From positions 62,001-126,000 of the forward strand of contig NZ_JAFCJT010000008.1 of assembly GCF_018130785.1 (NCBI RefSeq): a stretch of DNA of 64,000 bases. The letters are read 5' to 3'. Source of the stretch: Bradyrhizobium liaoningense. Its GTDB lineage: Bacteria > Pseudomonadota > Alphaproteobacteria > Rhizobiales > Xanthobacteraceae. The notes under the pieces are model-generated. The model did no database searches and was not told the origin of the DNA. It was given only the letters and a program-made list of their open reading frames with translations. Made by a program: the position numbers and the translations under genes. This document shows, in pieces, positions 24,741 through 34,030 of the stretch. Every line of letters begins with the position of its first letter. The first letter of the stretch is position 1.

Positions 24741-26534
24741 CTAAACCCCCGCCACCGACGTCCACAAATCCGCGAGCTTGCGCCGCAGCGCTTGCCGGCG
24801 CGTCAGCGGCGCGGGCGTCTCGTCTTCTTCCGGCAGGCGGAGGCCGACGACGTTGACGCGGCCGCCGGAGATGCTGCGCGCGACCAGCACGATCTCGTCC
24901 AGCGGCAGCTCGGCACCCTCCTTCGGCGCACGATCGAGGTGGACGTCGAAATAGTCGGCAAGGGTCAGCCTGCGGTCATCCTCGCCGACCTTCACGCCGT
25001 AGATCTCGGCAAGCTCGGCCAGCGTGTGCTCGCCGGAGACCATGAAGTCGCCGAGCAGATGCGGATCCGGCGCCGTGCTCGGCTGCATGTCGACGAAGAA
25101 GCGGTCGAGCGCCTCGGCCTTTTCCGGCGGGGCCAGCAGATAGATGTAGTCGCCGGGCGCGATCGGATCGGCTTCGGTCGGTGTCAAAATGTTCTCGTTG
25201 CGGATGACCAGCGTCGGCTTGGACCAGGACGGGATCAGGCCGCGGCGGAAATACAGGCTCTTGGGCCGCACCGGATAGCCGACGAGCTGCTGCTCGAGCT
25301 GGCCGGGCAGATCCAGCTCGACGCGGCGCGGACCACGCTCGGCGCGGGGCAGCGCCACGTGCAACCTGCGCGCGGCAGGCGCCAGCGTCCAGCCTTGCAA
25401 CAGGAGCGAGATGATGACGACGACGAAGGCGACGTCGAAATAGAGATAGGCCTTCGACAGGCCCACCAGCATCGGGATCGACGCCAGGAAGATCGCGACC
25501 GCGCCGCGCAGGCCGGTCCAGGCGATGAAGATCTTCTCGCGCCAGTTGAAGCGGAACGGCGCCAGGCACACGAACACCGCGACCGGCCGCGCGACCAGCA
25601 TCAGGACGAATGCGACGGCGACCGCCGGCAACGCGCTCGCGCCGAGCCGGCTCGGCGAAACCAGCAGGCCCAGCAGCACGAACATCACGATCTGCGCCAG
25701 CCAAGTCGCGGCATCCAGGAACGCCACCACGGAATTATGCGCGCGGGTCGGGCGGTTGCCGATGATGATGCCGGCGAGATAGACCGCGAGGAATCCGGAG
25801 GCGTGCATGATCTGCGAACCGCCGAAGATCACGAGCGCGCCCGTGGTCACGAACGGTGCATGCAGGCCCTGCGGCAGCGCAACCTGGTTGAGCGCGACGA
25901 CGACGAGACGTCCCCCGACCACGCCGACGGCGGCACCCAGCACCGCCTCCTGGATGAACTCCATCACCACATGGCCGGCCGAGCTCGATCCCAGCGAGAT
26001 GTACTCGACCAGCATCAAGGTGAGAAAGATCGCGAAGGGATCGTTGGTGCCGGATTCGGCCTCCAGCGTCGCGCCGACGCGCGGACGCAGGCGCAGGCCC
26101 TGGGTGTGCACCAGCAGGAACACCGCGGCGGCGTCGGTCGAGGCCACGACGGCACCGACCAGCAGCGACTCCGTCCAGTTGAGGTCGAGCGCGTATTTGG
26201 CGAACGGCGCCGTGATCAGCGCGGTCAGAAGCACGCCGACGGTGGCGAGCACGACGGACGGCGCGAGCACGGTGCGGATGCTGGCAAAGCGCGTCTTCAG
26301 GCCGCCGTCGAACAGGATCAGGGCGAGCGCTACCGAGCCGACCAGATAGGTGGTGCGGACGTCGTCGAACTGAAGCTGCCCGGGGCCGGAATCTCCCGCG
26401 AGCATGCCGATGGCAAGGAAGACGAGCAGCAGGGGCGCGCCGAAGCGCAGAGCAAGCAGGCTCGACAGGATACCGGCCATGACGAGGACGGCGCCGAGCA
26501 ATATGGCGAGGCTGACAGAGTCGAGGGAAGCCAT
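24741..26534 (-). CDS. CPA1-type K+(Na+)/H+ antiporter with RCK_C and C-terminal regulatory domains
   Basis: This is a 597-residue antiporter of the NhaP2/CvrA type. Residues about 1-390 hold 12-13 transmembrane helices with the transport motifs 'DAAAVFLL' and 'ESGTNDPFAI' (the ND pair). A TrkA-C/RCK_C segment follows (about 410-480; NILTPTEADPIAPGDYIYLL), and then a CorC/HlyC-like transporter-associated domain (GVKVGEDDRRLTLADYF). It would exchange cytoplasmic K+ for H+. I start at the ATG at 26534, which has 'ggaaggtgg' upstream; the frame extends to 26600 without support. It is divergent from the MscS gene, which suits a shared osmoadaptation role. Confidence 0.93.
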   Translation of the reverse strand: MASLDSVSLAILLGAVLVMAGILSSLLALRFGAPLLLVFLAIGMLAGDSGPGQLQFDDVRTTYLVGSVALALILFDGGLKTRFASIRTVLAPSVVLATVGVLLTALITAPFAKYALDLNWTESLLVGAVVASTDAAAVFLLVHTQGLRLRPRVGATLEAESGTNDPFAIFLTLMLVEYISLGSSSAGHVVMEFIQEAVLGAAVGVVGGRLVVVALNQVALPQGLHAPFVTTGALVIFGGSQIMHASGFLAVYLAGIIIGNRPTRAHNSVVAFLDAATWLAQIVMFVLLGLLVSPSRLGASALPAVAVAFVLMLVARPVAVFVCLAPFRFNWREKIFIAWTGLRGAVAIFLASIPMLVGLSKAYLYFDVAFVVVIISLLLQGWTLAPAARRLHVALPRAERGPRRVELDLPGQLEQQLVGYPVRPKSLYFRRGLIPSWSKPTLVIRNENILTPTEADPIAPGDYIYLLAPPEKAEALDRFFVDMQPSTAPDPHLLGDFMVSGEHTLAELAEIYGVKVGEDDRRLTLADYFDVHLDRAPKEGAELPLDEIVLVARSISGGRVNVVGLRLPEEDETPAPLTRRQALRRKLADLWTSVAGV

Positions 26535-26749
26535 CCACCTTCCGGGTACAAATCGCTGGAATTGCATCCTTATCGTCGGCAGACTCCCACGCCAACCCAT
26601 TTTCTCCCACTCGCGGCAATCTGCCTGTATTTTGCGGCCTTAACGCGCATCGCGGGCCGGTGTATCGATGGCAGGGCTGATCCCCTTGTGGGATTCTGCG
26701 GCTCTCCCGAATCAAATCGTCCCACCCGCTTCCCGACGAGACTGGCCCG

Positions 26750-28060
26750 ATGGACCTCAAAGACTTCATGGAGTTCGTGCAGACCACCGCGCGCAGCGTC
26801 GGGGCGGAAATCTCCTCACCCTGGTTCTACCTGCAATTCGGCCTCATCCTGGCCGCGGCCGGCATCGCCTATGCCGCGGAAGCCGGGGTTCGCAACCGCA
26901 TCGACATGACGTCGCTGGCGATGCGCTGGCCGCTGCCGCTCCGGCACTTCGCCCGGGTGATGGTCTCCAGCGCCTCCACGGCAGTGTTCACCCTGCTGGT
27001 GATCATCTCCCGCGTGGTGATGTACCACGCGACCTGGCCGAGCCGGAGCTATCTGCTGATGGTCGCCGCCAAGCTGGGGCTGGCCTGGCTCGCGATCCGG
27101 CTCGTGACCTCGGTGCTACGCAACGCCTTCATCGTCAAGCTGGTGTCGATCACGGCGTGGTTTGTCGCGGCGCTGTCCATCATCGGCCAGCTTGATGCGA
27201 CGGTCGATCTGCTCGATTCCTTCGCGATCGTGCTCGGTGGCCTCAGGCTGACGCCGCTCCTGGTGATCAAGGCCGGTGCGCTTCTGCTCATCGCGCTCTG
27301 GGCCACAAACATTGCCAGCAATTTCGCCGAGAGCCGGATCAATTCGACCACCGATCTGACGCCGTCGGTGCAGGTGCTGCTGGTCAAGATCATCCGCATC
27401 GGGCTGCTTGCCATCGCAATCGTCATTGCGCTCGGCGCGGTCGGCATCGATCTCTCGGCGCTCGCGGTGTTCTCCGGCGCGGTCGGCGTCGGCATCGGTA
27501 TCGGCCTCCAGAAGATCGTCGCCAACTTCATCTCGGGCATCATCCTGCTCGCGGACAAGTCGGTGAAGCCGGGCGACCTCGTCACCATCGGCGACAATAC
27601 CGGGCGCATCAGTGCGATGAAGACGCGCTATATTTCCGTCGCCGCCGGCGACGGCCGCGAATTCCTGGTGCCGAACGAGGACCTGGTGACGCAGAAGGTC
27701 GTCAACTGGACCTATACCGACAAGAACACGCTGGTGAAGATCGCCTTCGGCACCAATTACGACGCCGATCCGCGGCTGGTCTGCAAGCTCGCCGCGGAGA
27801 CCGCGGCCGCCCATCCCCGCGCGCAGAAAGGCAAGCCGCCGAACAGCATCCTGACCGAGTTCGCGGAAGCCGGGATGAAGTTCTCGCTGACCTTCTGGAT
27901 CGCGGACCCAGACGGCATGGATGGCGTCAAGAGCGACGTGATGCTGGCGCTGTGGGAGGCCTTCAAGCACGAGGGCATCCGGGTTCCCTATCCCGTCCGC
28001 GAGATCCGCGTCCGGGGCGGCGCCCTGCCGGTGGAAACCACCGTAGAAGTCCCGAATTAG
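26750..28060 (+). CDS. MscS-family mechanosensitive ion channel
   Basis: This 436-residue protein has an N-terminal part with about four or five transmembrane helices. The MscS core follows: the pore-lining TM3 'FSGAVGVGIGIGLQKIVANFISGI' (Gly/Ala-rich, read in parts), then the beta domain 'LLADKSVKPGDLVTIGDNTGRI' and the C-terminal alpha/beta domain. It acts as an emergency valve in the inner membrane during hypo-osmotic shock. It is larger than E. coli MscS (286 residues) because of the additional N-terminal helices. It is divergent from the K+/H+ antiporter. Confidence 0.94.
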   Translation: MDLKDFMEFVQTTARSVGAEISSPWFYLQFGLILAAAGIAYAAEAGVRNRIDMTSLAMRWPLPLRHFARVMVSSASTAVFTLLVIISRVVMYHATWPSRSYLLMVAAKLGLAWLAIRLVTSVLRNAFIVKLVSITAWFVAALSIIGQLDATVDLLDSFAIVLGGLRLTPLLVIKAGALLLIALWATNIASNFAESRINSTTDLTPSVQVLLVKIIRIGLLAIAIVIALGAVGIDLSALAVFSGAVGVGIGIGLQKIVANFISGIILLADKSVKPGDLVTIGDNTGRISAMKTRYISVAAGDGREFLVPNEDLVTQKVVNWTYTDKNTLVKIAFGTNYDADPRLVCKLAAETAAAHPRAQKGKPPNSILTEFAEAGMKFSLTFWIADPDGMDGVKSDVMLALWEAFKHEGIRVPYPVREIRVRGGALPVETTVEVPN

Positions 28061-28167
28061 GCCCTGTTTCGGGCGCAAGAGGCACGCCCGGCTTGCATGA
28101 AGGCCCGCGATCATTAGATTATGGCCCTGAAATCAAGCCCTTCCGCCGACATCGAGACCAGCCCCGC

Positions 28168-28986
28168 ATGAGCTACGTCGAAGCCTCCGATACCTCCCTG
28201 CGCAAGACCGGACAGATCAAGCTGCATGGGCCGGGTGCGTTTGCCGGCATGCGCAAGGCGGGCGCGCTGGTGGCGAAGTGCCTCGACGAGCTCACCGACA
28301 TCGTCGGGCCCGGCGTGCCGACCGACCGCATCGACCAATTCGTCCGCGACTTCGCCTTCAGCCACGGCGCCTATCCGGCGACGCTGATGTATCGCGGCTA
28401 CCGCTACTCGACCTGCACCTCGCTCAACCACGTGGTCTGCCACGGCATGCCCGGCGACCGCCCGCTGAAGGAAGGCGACATCGTCAACATCGACGTCACC
28501 TTCATCGTCGACGGCTGGTACGGCGATTCCAGCCGGATGTATGCGGTCGGCCCGATCGCGCGCAAGGCCGAGCGGCTGATCGAGGTGACGTATGAGGCGA
28601 TGATGCGCGGCATCGCCGCGGTGAAGCCCGGCGCCACCACCGGCGACATCGGCCACGCCATCCAGAGCTTTGTGGAACCACAAGGCATGAGCGTGGTGCG
28701 CGATTTCTGCGGCCATGGCCTCGGGCGCATGTTCCACGACGAGCCGAACATCATCCATATCGGCCGGCCCGGCGAAGGCGTGCAGCTCAAGCCCGGCATG
28801 TTCTTCACCATCGAGCCGATGATCAATCTCGGCAAGCCGCATGTGAAGATCCTCTCCGACGGCTGGACCGCGGTGACCCGCGACCGCTCGCTGTCGGCGC
28901 AGTTCGAACACTCCGTCGGCGTCACCGCCACGGGCGTCGAGATCTTCACGCTGTCGGAAAGACACGGCGAGAAGCAGATCGGGTGA
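28168..28986 (+). CDS. map: Methionine aminopeptidase type I
   Basis: This 272-residue metalloenzyme removes the initiator Met from nascent proteins. Metal ligands are visible: Asp in 'NIDVTFIVDGWYGDSSRMY' (two Asp), His in 'CGHGLGRMFHDEP', Glu in 'FTIEPMINLG' and Glu in 'QFEHSVGVT'. The substrate-binding His is in 'LNHVVCHGMP'. The ATG at 28168 fits the family length; a longer upstream frame overlaps the MscS gene. I recall map lying beside radC in related genomes; here two genes intervene. Confidence 0.96.
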   Translation: MSYVEASDTSLRKTGQIKLHGPGAFAGMRKAGALVAKCLDELTDIVGPGVPTDRIDQFVRDFAFSHGAYPATLMYRGYRYSTCTSLNHVVCHGMPGDRPLKEGDIVNIDVTFIVDGWYGDSSRMYAVGPIARKAERLIEVTYEAMMRGIAAVKPGATTGDIGHAIQSFVEPQGMSVVRDFCGHGLGRMFHDEPNIIHIGRPGEGVQLKPGMFFTIEPMINLGKPHVKILSDGWTAVTRDRSLSAQFEHSVGVTATGVEIFTLSERHGEKQIG

Positions 28987-29000
28987 TCCCGGCCGATCGG

Positions 29001-29597
29001 CTACCGTCGGCGGCGGAATGACGATGGCGGTCGCTTGTAGGTCGCGGCAAATGCGTCATTGAACCTGCGAACGCTGCCGAAGCCCGCGGCAAAGGCGATC
29101 TCCGCCAATGTCATCTCGGTCTGGTCGATCAGACGCTTGGCTTCCTGCACACGGCGGGTCGCGGCGATCTCGCTCGGGCTCGCACCGGCGTGGCGCATGA
29201 ACAGGCGGAGCAGATGGCGCGGCCCGACTCCCAGGGCTCCTGCGAGATCCACTCCCGACGCGCGATCCAGGAATCCGTCATTGATCAAGCGCATCCCACG
29301 CGCAACGGTGGTGGCCGTTCCCATCCAGGCGGGCGACCCCGGCGCGGTTTCCGGCCGGCAGCGCAGGCACGGGCGAAAGCCGGCGCGCTCGGCGGCCGCG
29401 GCGGTCGCATAAAAGGCGACGTTCTCGGAGCGCGCGGGGCGAACCGGACAGACCGGCCGGCAATAGATGCGCGTCGAACGAACGCCGGAGAAGAACAGGC
29501 CGTCGAAGGCACGGGCGCGCGCCAGCCGCGCCCGATCGCAGGTCTCCCAATCGAGATGCGGTGGCAGCGTCTGCCGATGCGCCGAGCCTGTCGCCAT
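29001..29597 (-). CDS. Ada-type metal-binding domain plus AraC HTH, without methyltransferase domain
   Basis: This 198-residue protein has an N-terminal Ada zinc domain (about 10-85) with four cysteines at about 46, 50, 77 and 80 (IYCRPVCPVR, RPCLRCRPE); in Ada the first accepts methyl groups from phosphotriesters. The C-terminal AraC double HTH covers about 95-195 ('VDLAGALGVGPRHLLRLF', 'TLAEIAFAAGFGSVRRFNDAF'). It lacks the O6-alkylguanine methyltransferase domain, so it resembles AdaA-type sensors or the N-terminal half of some Ada-AlkA fusions. It is divergent from an EamA transporter across an inverted repeat. Confidence 0.9.
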   Translation of the reverse strand: MATGSAHRQTLPPHLDWETCDRARLARARAFDGLFFSGVRSTRIYCRPVCPVRPARSENVAFYATAAAAERAGFRPCLRCRPETAPGSPAWMGTATTVARGMRLINDGFLDRASGVDLAGALGVGPRHLLRLFMRHAGASPSEIAATRRVQEAKRLIDQTEMTLAEIAFAAGFGSVRRFNDAFAATYKRPPSSFRRRR

Positions 29598-29632
29598 GAC
29601 GAAATCATAGTTTCAACGCGGCTCGCCGAGTA

Positions 29633-29674
29633 GCTGAAATCGGACTCGATCGGGCGATGAGGTCCGAATTCAGC
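29633..29674. promoter_or_regulatory. Inverted repeat in the ada-like/EamA divergent promoter
   Basis: The arm gctgaaatcggac (29633-29645) matches the reverse complement of gtccgaattcagc (29662-29674) at 12 of 13 positions, with a 16-base spacer. It lies midway between the two divergent starts, so it is a candidate operator for the Ada/AraC protein. Confidence 0.5.
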
Positions 29675-29727
29675 CAGCCTGCGCCACCGCTCCGGATCAT
29701 GGTGCCGACACATACCGGAGCAAATGC

Positions 29728-30669
29728 ATGAGCACACAGGCGCAACAAACAAGGTCGGGGCAAACGCCCCTCGCGTTCGAGATCGGGCTCCTGCTGCTTC
29801 TCTCACTGATCTGGGGCAGCTCGTTCACGCTGATCAAGGTCGCGATCCCAACGATACCGCCATTCACGATGGTCGCCGCACGCGTGACGATCGCGGCCAT
29901 TCTCCTGACCGTGATCGCCCGCGCTCAGGGGCATGCTCTTCCCGGTCGAGGATCGATGTGGACGGCCTTCCTCGTGCAAGGGCTGCTGCAAAGCGCGCTG
30001 CCGTTCACCCTGATCAGTTGGGGCGAGATGCATATCGCAAGCGGCCTCGCCGGCGTGCTCAATGCGACCCCGCCGATGTTCGTGCTCGCGATCGCGCTGA
30101 CGACCGGGCGCGGACGGCAGGCGATCAGCAGCCGGAAGATCATCGGCGTCGCGCTTGGGCTTGCCGGCGTGGCCATGACGATGGGCATCGATGCGCTCTC
30201 CGGAATCGGCTCGACGGAGCCGCTGGCACAAGCGGCCGTGCTCGGTGCAAGCCTCTGCTACGCGCTCGCACCGATATGGGGGCAGCGGTTCTCGGAACTT
30301 CCGGCGATCGTCACGGCAGCCGGGGCGATGGGTTGCGCTGCGGTCCTCATGCTCCCGGCGGCAGCCATCGTCGAGCGGCCATGGACGCTGGCGCCAACGG
30401 CAGAGGCGGTCGCGGCGGTCCTCGGCCTCGCGGTCGTCTGTACGGCGCTTGCCATGGTGATCTATTTCCGCCTGATCCGCACGCTCGGCCCGCTTGGGAC
30501 CACGAGTGGAAGCTACCTGCGCGCGGGATTTGCGGTGGCGCTCGGCACCGCACTGCTCGGCGAGCGCTTCACCTGGTCGATTGTCGCAGGAATGGTGCTC
30601 ATTCTCGCCGGCGTCGTTGCCGTTACGATGCCCCCGCCAGGGCAGACTGCCAGGAGGCCGGCGGGCTGA
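29728..30669 (+). CDS. EamA/DMT-family transporter
   Basis: This 313-residue inner-membrane protein has ten predicted helices in two EamA repeats. The first opens with 'LLLLSLIWGSSFTLIKVAI' (the WGSS/N signature) and the second with 'GASLCYALAPIWGQRF'. Such proteins usually export small metabolites or amino acids; the substrate is unknown. It is divergent from the Ada/AraC regulator and may be controlled by it. Confidence 0.92.
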   Translation: MSTQAQQTRSGQTPLAFEIGLLLLLSLIWGSSFTLIKVAIPTIPPFTMVAARVTIAAILLTVIARAQGHALPGRGSMWTAFLVQGLLQSALPFTLISWGEMHIASGLAGVLNATPPMFVLAIALTTGRGRQAISSRKIIGVALGLAGVAMTMGIDALSGIGSTEPLAQAAVLGASLCYALAPIWGQRFSELPAIVTAAGAMGCAAVLMLPAAAIVERPWTLAPTAEAVAAVLGLAVVCTALAMVIYFRLIRTLGPLGTTSGSYLRAGFAVALGTALLGERFTWSIVAGMVLILAGVVAVTMPPPGQTARRPAG

Positions 30670-30757
30670 TTGTCACCAAGGTCTGGTGCCGAGACCAGCG
30701 CGCCGTGCTGCAATTGACGGTTGCAAAAGCGCAGGTCCCCGGCAATGCTGGCCGCCG

Positions 30758-31471
30758 ATGCCCGCCAAGACCGACCACGACAAGAGCAAGCCCGAGGACG
30801 CGCCGCACTATCTCGGCCATCGCGAGCGGCTGCGCGAGCGCTTCTACAGCGCCGGCGCCGACGCGCTGAGCGACTACGAGCTGCTGGAGATGGCGCTGTT
30901 TCCGGCGCTGCCCCGGCGCGACACCAAACCGCTGGCGAAGGCGCTGATCAGGATTTTCGGATCGTTCGCCGAGGTCGTGCACGCGCCGGTCGCGCGGCTG
31001 CGCGACGTCGAGGGCATCGGGGAATCCGCGATCCATCAGCTCAAGCTGATCGCCGCGGCAACGCATCGCGTCGCCAAGGGCGAGGTCAACAGCCGCAACG
31101 CGCTGTCGTCCTGGAACGAGGTGATCGACTATTGCCGCTCCAGCATGGCCTTTGCCGACAAGGAGCAATTCCGCCTGCTCTTCCTCGACAAGCGCAACCA
31201 GCTGATCGCCGACGAGGTGCAGCAGACCGGCACGGTCGACCACACCCCGGTCTATCCGCGCGAGGTCATCAAGCGCGCGCTGGAGCTGTCGGCAACCGCG
31301 CTGATCCTGGTGCACAACCACCCCTCAGGCGATCCCTCGCCATCTCAGGCCGACATCCAGATGACCAAGGCGATCATCGACATCGCCAAGCCGCTGGGCA
31401 TCGCCGTGCACGACCACATCATCGTCGGCAAACAAGGTCACGCCAGTCTGAAGGGACTGAAGCTGATCTAA
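30758..31471 (+). CDS. radC: RadC family protein (JAMM/MPN+ domain)
   Basis: This 237-residue protein has an N-terminal helix-hairpin-helix region (LRDVEGIGESAIHQL, residues about 80-95) and a C-terminal MPN+/JAMM domain with 'ILVHNHPSGDPSPSQAD', which supplies the His-x-His and Asp zinc ligands. It is cytoplasmic. RadC proteins were named for repair phenotypes, but their activity remains uncertain. The ATG at 30758 gives the usual family length. Confidence 0.95.
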   Translation: MPAKTDHDKSKPEDAPHYLGHRERLRERFYSAGADALSDYELLEMALFPALPRRDTKPLAKALIRIFGSFAEVVHAPVARLRDVEGIGESAIHQLKLIAAATHRVAKGEVNSRNALSSWNEVIDYCRSSMAFADKEQFRLLFLDKRNQLIADEVQQTGTVDHTPVYPREVIKRALELSATALILVHNHPSGDPSPSQADIQMTKAIIDIAKPLGIAVHDHIIVGKQGHASLKGLKLI

Positions 31472-31589
31472 ACGACGTCCCCTCGTGGGGGCTAAAGCGG
31501 ACCTTACCGATCGCCTCGGCTAGGCAAGATGACTGGCCAGCCGAACGGTCTCTCAGCGGGCTCGGCAGGGCGGGCCGATGATCACTTCC

Positions 31590-31820
31590 TTACGGCAGCG
31601 ACCCTCTAAGGTCCGCGACACCAAAATCTACCGTGGCGCCGCCACCGTTCTCAGAAGTCGTCTGGGTGCGGGCCTCGCTGTGCGCTGGCACAGCGATGAC
31701 CCGGTTGCCATTCTTCTCCGCCAGTCCGACATTTCGAGCGAGGATCGCGCCAAGCAAAAGCATCGTGACCATCAGCCCGCTCACGGACGCAGTCATATAA
31801 ACATTGGACCAATTGCGCAT
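31590..31820 (-). CDS. Possible single-helix membrane protein
   Basis: A 76-residue frame starts MRNWSNVYMTASVSGLMVTML, giving one transmembrane helix (about 10-29) followed by a polar tail of 45 residues rich in Ala, Gly, Thr and Glu. The ribosome-binding site is weak (gggtggtg), and alternative ATGs lie 15 and 21 bases upstream. The rest of the gap 31472-31970 shows no gene and no convincing terminator for radC. Confidence 0.45.
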   Translation of the reverse strand: MRNWSNVYMTASVSGLMVTMLLLGAILARNVGLAEKNGNRVIAVPAHSEARTQTTSENGGGATVDFGVADLRGSLP

Positions 31821-31970
31821 CACTACACCACCCATGCGCATCGCCCCGGCCCGATGCAACATGCGTCGTTGAGTCGTGAGGCGATTTGGTGGCGCGGCAG
31901 TGGCGTTCTGGAGTTCATCTCACTTGTTACGCGGTGGCGGCCGAAATGAGCAAGCGGGCGCCATTTCCAC

Positions 31971-32084
31971 TTACGGCGTCGCGAACTCCTCCAACAACGC
32001 CTTTGCTCCACTCAGGTCACGGGTGTCGAAGCCCTCGGTAAACCAGCCGTAGGCCGGAGCGAGAAATTCTCGAAGGGTCCTCAT
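31971..32084 (-). pseudogene. Remnant of the C-terminus of an adenylyl-cyclase/TPR-type protein
   Basis: The last 37 codons of this minus-strand frame read MRTLREFLAPAYGWFTEGFD..., then TRDLSGAKALLEEFA. I recall 'LAPVYGWFTEGFDTPDLKEAKALLDEL' as the usual ending of class III adenylyl cyclases or ATPases with TPR repeats in Rhizobiales. No upstream part of such a gene is present, so this is probably a leftover of a deleted gene. A strong Shine-Dalgarno (aagggaggcgg) does precede the ATG, so expression of a micro-protein cannot be excluded. Confidence 0.6.
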
Positions 32085-32248
32085 TCCGCCTCCCTTGATC
32101 GCGCCGCGGCCGCGCCGTGCTAATTGTTGCGCGCAGCTCAAATGACGACAATTCCGGGCTGTATCGTGGTTCGTCGTCGGCACGAGCGGCCACGCCGGCC
32201 TGCGCGGATGCGGTTGATCCAGGGCTCGAATCAAGTGACAACGGCAGA

Positions 32249-33037
32249 ATGAGCGACTGGCTGCACAATCTGCCGGTGCCCGTGATGGCGCTGGTGATCT
32301 TCGGATTCACCTATTTGCTCGCCGCGGCCATCTTCGCAGGCATCGCGAGGGCTGCGACGCAGGAGCGCGCGAAGTCGCTGAAGGCGATCTCGCCGGGCAT
32401 GCTGCCGGTGCTCGGCATCATCTTCGGCCTGTTCGTCGCCTTCACCGCCGCGCAGGTCTGGGGCGACAGCGACCGTGCCAGCGCGGCGGTGAGCCGCGAG
32501 GCCAGTGCGCTGCGCAGCGCGGTGCTGCTGGCCGCCGGCCTGCCCGCGGAGCAGGAGACGAAGCTGCGCGGCCTGGTGCGCGACTATGTCGGGCAGGCCG
32601 TCGCAGTGGAATGGCCGATGATGGCGCATCAGGAGGCCTCGCTGAAGGTCACGCCGCCGGCGCTCGCGGAAGCCTTGCAGTTCGTCGTCGCCATGACGCC
32701 GCAGGGCCCGGGGCAGGCGAATGTGCAGCGCGAGCTCATCGCCGCGCTGGAACAGGCGCTGGACGCGCGGCGGCAGCGGATCATCGTCAGCCTCGCCGCG
32801 GTCAATCCCGTCAAATGGTGGTGCCTGTATCTCCAGGCCGCCTGCGCCCTGCTGGTGATCGGCCTCGTTCACTGCGACAACCGGCTGGGATCGGCGATCG
32901 CGATGGGCCTGTTCGCCACCGGCGTCGCCACCTCGGTCCTGCTGATCGCCGCGCACGACCGGCCGTTCGCCGGCCAGATTTCGATCCAGCCGGAGCCGCT
33001 GCTCCAGATCATGCCGGAGGCGACCGTCAAGGGTTGA
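32249..33037 (+). CDS. DUF4239 / bestrophin-like membrane protein
   Basis: This 262-residue protein has two N-terminal transmembrane helices (VMALVIFGFTYLLAAAIFAG; LPVLGIIFGLFVAFTAAQVW), a soluble helical middle domain with 'REASALRSAVLLAAGL', and two C-terminal helices (LYLQAACALLVIGLV; AMGLFATGVATSVLLI). This is the usual DUF4239 layout. The motif 'GLFVAFTAAQVWGDSDRA' is characteristic. The function is unknown. The ATG at 32249 was chosen because the first helix follows directly. Confidence 0.85.
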   Translation: MSDWLHNLPVPVMALVIFGFTYLLAAAIFAGIARAATQERAKSLKAISPGMLPVLGIIFGLFVAFTAAQVWGDSDRASAAVSREASALRSAVLLAAGLPAEQETKLRGLVRDYVGQAVAVEWPMMAHQEASLKVTPPALAEALQFVVAMTPQGPGQANVQRELIAALEQALDARRQRIIVSLAAVNPVKWWCLYLQAACALLVIGLVHCDNRLGSAIAMGLFATGVATSVLLIAAHDRPFAGQISIQPEPLLQIMPEATVKG

Positions 33038-33064
33038 GCCGCGCTTCTGCCCGGCGACGGCATC

Positions 33065-33928
33065 TCACCGAACGGACTGCCAGCCCTTCGGCGTCCAGCG
33101 GAGCAAACTACCGGAAAGCGGTTTTGGCGCGCGAGCCATGACGTTCCTGGCGAGCGTCCGCAGCGCGTCGAGCCCGGTGCTGCTGTCATCGCCTGAATAA
33201 AGCATGACATCAGTCGACGGCGCCGCGACGATCAGGACACCGCCCTGGGCTTGTGCGAGCGGGGCCCAGCTGTCGATCAACGCAAGCCGGCTGGTCTGAT
33301 AATAGTCTCCCGTCAGGGTACCGAATTGTCCTGATGGGACCGCTTTTGCGGCGGTCGCGATCGGCTTCACGCTGCTGCGCAGATTGGCGATGGCGATGTC
33401 GAAGACCTGGTCCTGCGTCAAGCCGAGCGCGGCACGATCCCGGTCATTGAAGACCCTGAGCGCCCGCGGTGAATCCAGCACCGGGACGATCACCAGCCCC
33501 TCCGCCAGGGGCCGCGTCAGCGCCGGGCCGCGCGCGTCGACCTCCCGAAGCGCCTGTCGCATGTATTCGGCCGTGCGCACGACCACGCGAAGGGCTGCTC
33601 GGGTCGGGGGATCGTTTCGACTGCTCGTCGTCGCCTTGACGCCGCTGATATAGCTGCCGATCTCCCTGGCGCAGGCGTTCGTGTTGGTCTTGCAGACAGC
33701 GTAGATGCGATCGAGGTTGGCTTGCAGAGGGCCGATCGACAGCGTCAGCGGTCCCTTGATCACGACCGGGGTGTCACGAATCTCGGCGCGAAAGCGCTCC
33801 GCCACGAAAGCCGTAAACGCGGCTTCGTCGGCTGGAATCTGTTGTGCGCGGGCAGCCCCGGCTCCGACGAGATCGCCGGCCGCGATCGCGGCGATCAACC
33901 ACCGGCCTATGCAAGATCGGATACTCAT
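33065..33928 (-). CDS. Exported protein, DUF1444-like
   Basis: This 287-residue protein has a signal sequence (MSIRSCIGRWLIAAIAAGDLVGAGAARA, cleavage near 28). The mature part contains 'GLVIVPVLDSPRALRVFNDRDRAALGLTQDQVFDIAIANL' (here noted in parts), a pattern reminiscent of DUF1444/YtpQ proteins. That similarity is from memory and unverified. The start at 33928 is preferred because 'ggtgg' precedes it and it places the signal at the terminus. It is followed on the plus side by the convergent DUF4239 gene and preceded by a glycine-zipper protein gene. Confidence 0.72.
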   Translation of the reverse strand: MSIRSCIGRWLIAAIAAGDLVGAGAARAQQIPADEAAFTAFVAERFRAEIRDTPVVIKGPLTLSIGPLQANLDRIYAVCKTNTNACAREIGSYISGVKATTSSRNDPPTRAALRVVVRTAEYMRQALREVDARGPALTRPLAEGLVIVPVLDSPRALRVFNDRDRAALGLTQDQVFDIAIANLRSSVKPIATAAKAVPSGQFGTLTGDYYQTSRLALIDSWAPLAQAQGGVLIVAAPSTDVMLYSGDDSSTGLDALRTLARNVMARAPKPLSGSLLRWTPKGWQSVR

Positions 33929-34030
33929 GCGATCCACCAGCTCGGGATGGCGGCTCGCCGGCCGAACCTCACCCCTCCTCGCCCAATCCGCCCGCCGCCG
34001 TCGATGCCGTGATCGCCGGCGGCTGATCAA

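Noticed and set aside
24792..26909. 705-codon open frame opposite the antiporter gene
   Set aside because: It is a high-GC antisense shadow of a well-supported membrane protein gene; its product is Arg/Asp/Gln-rich without any domain.
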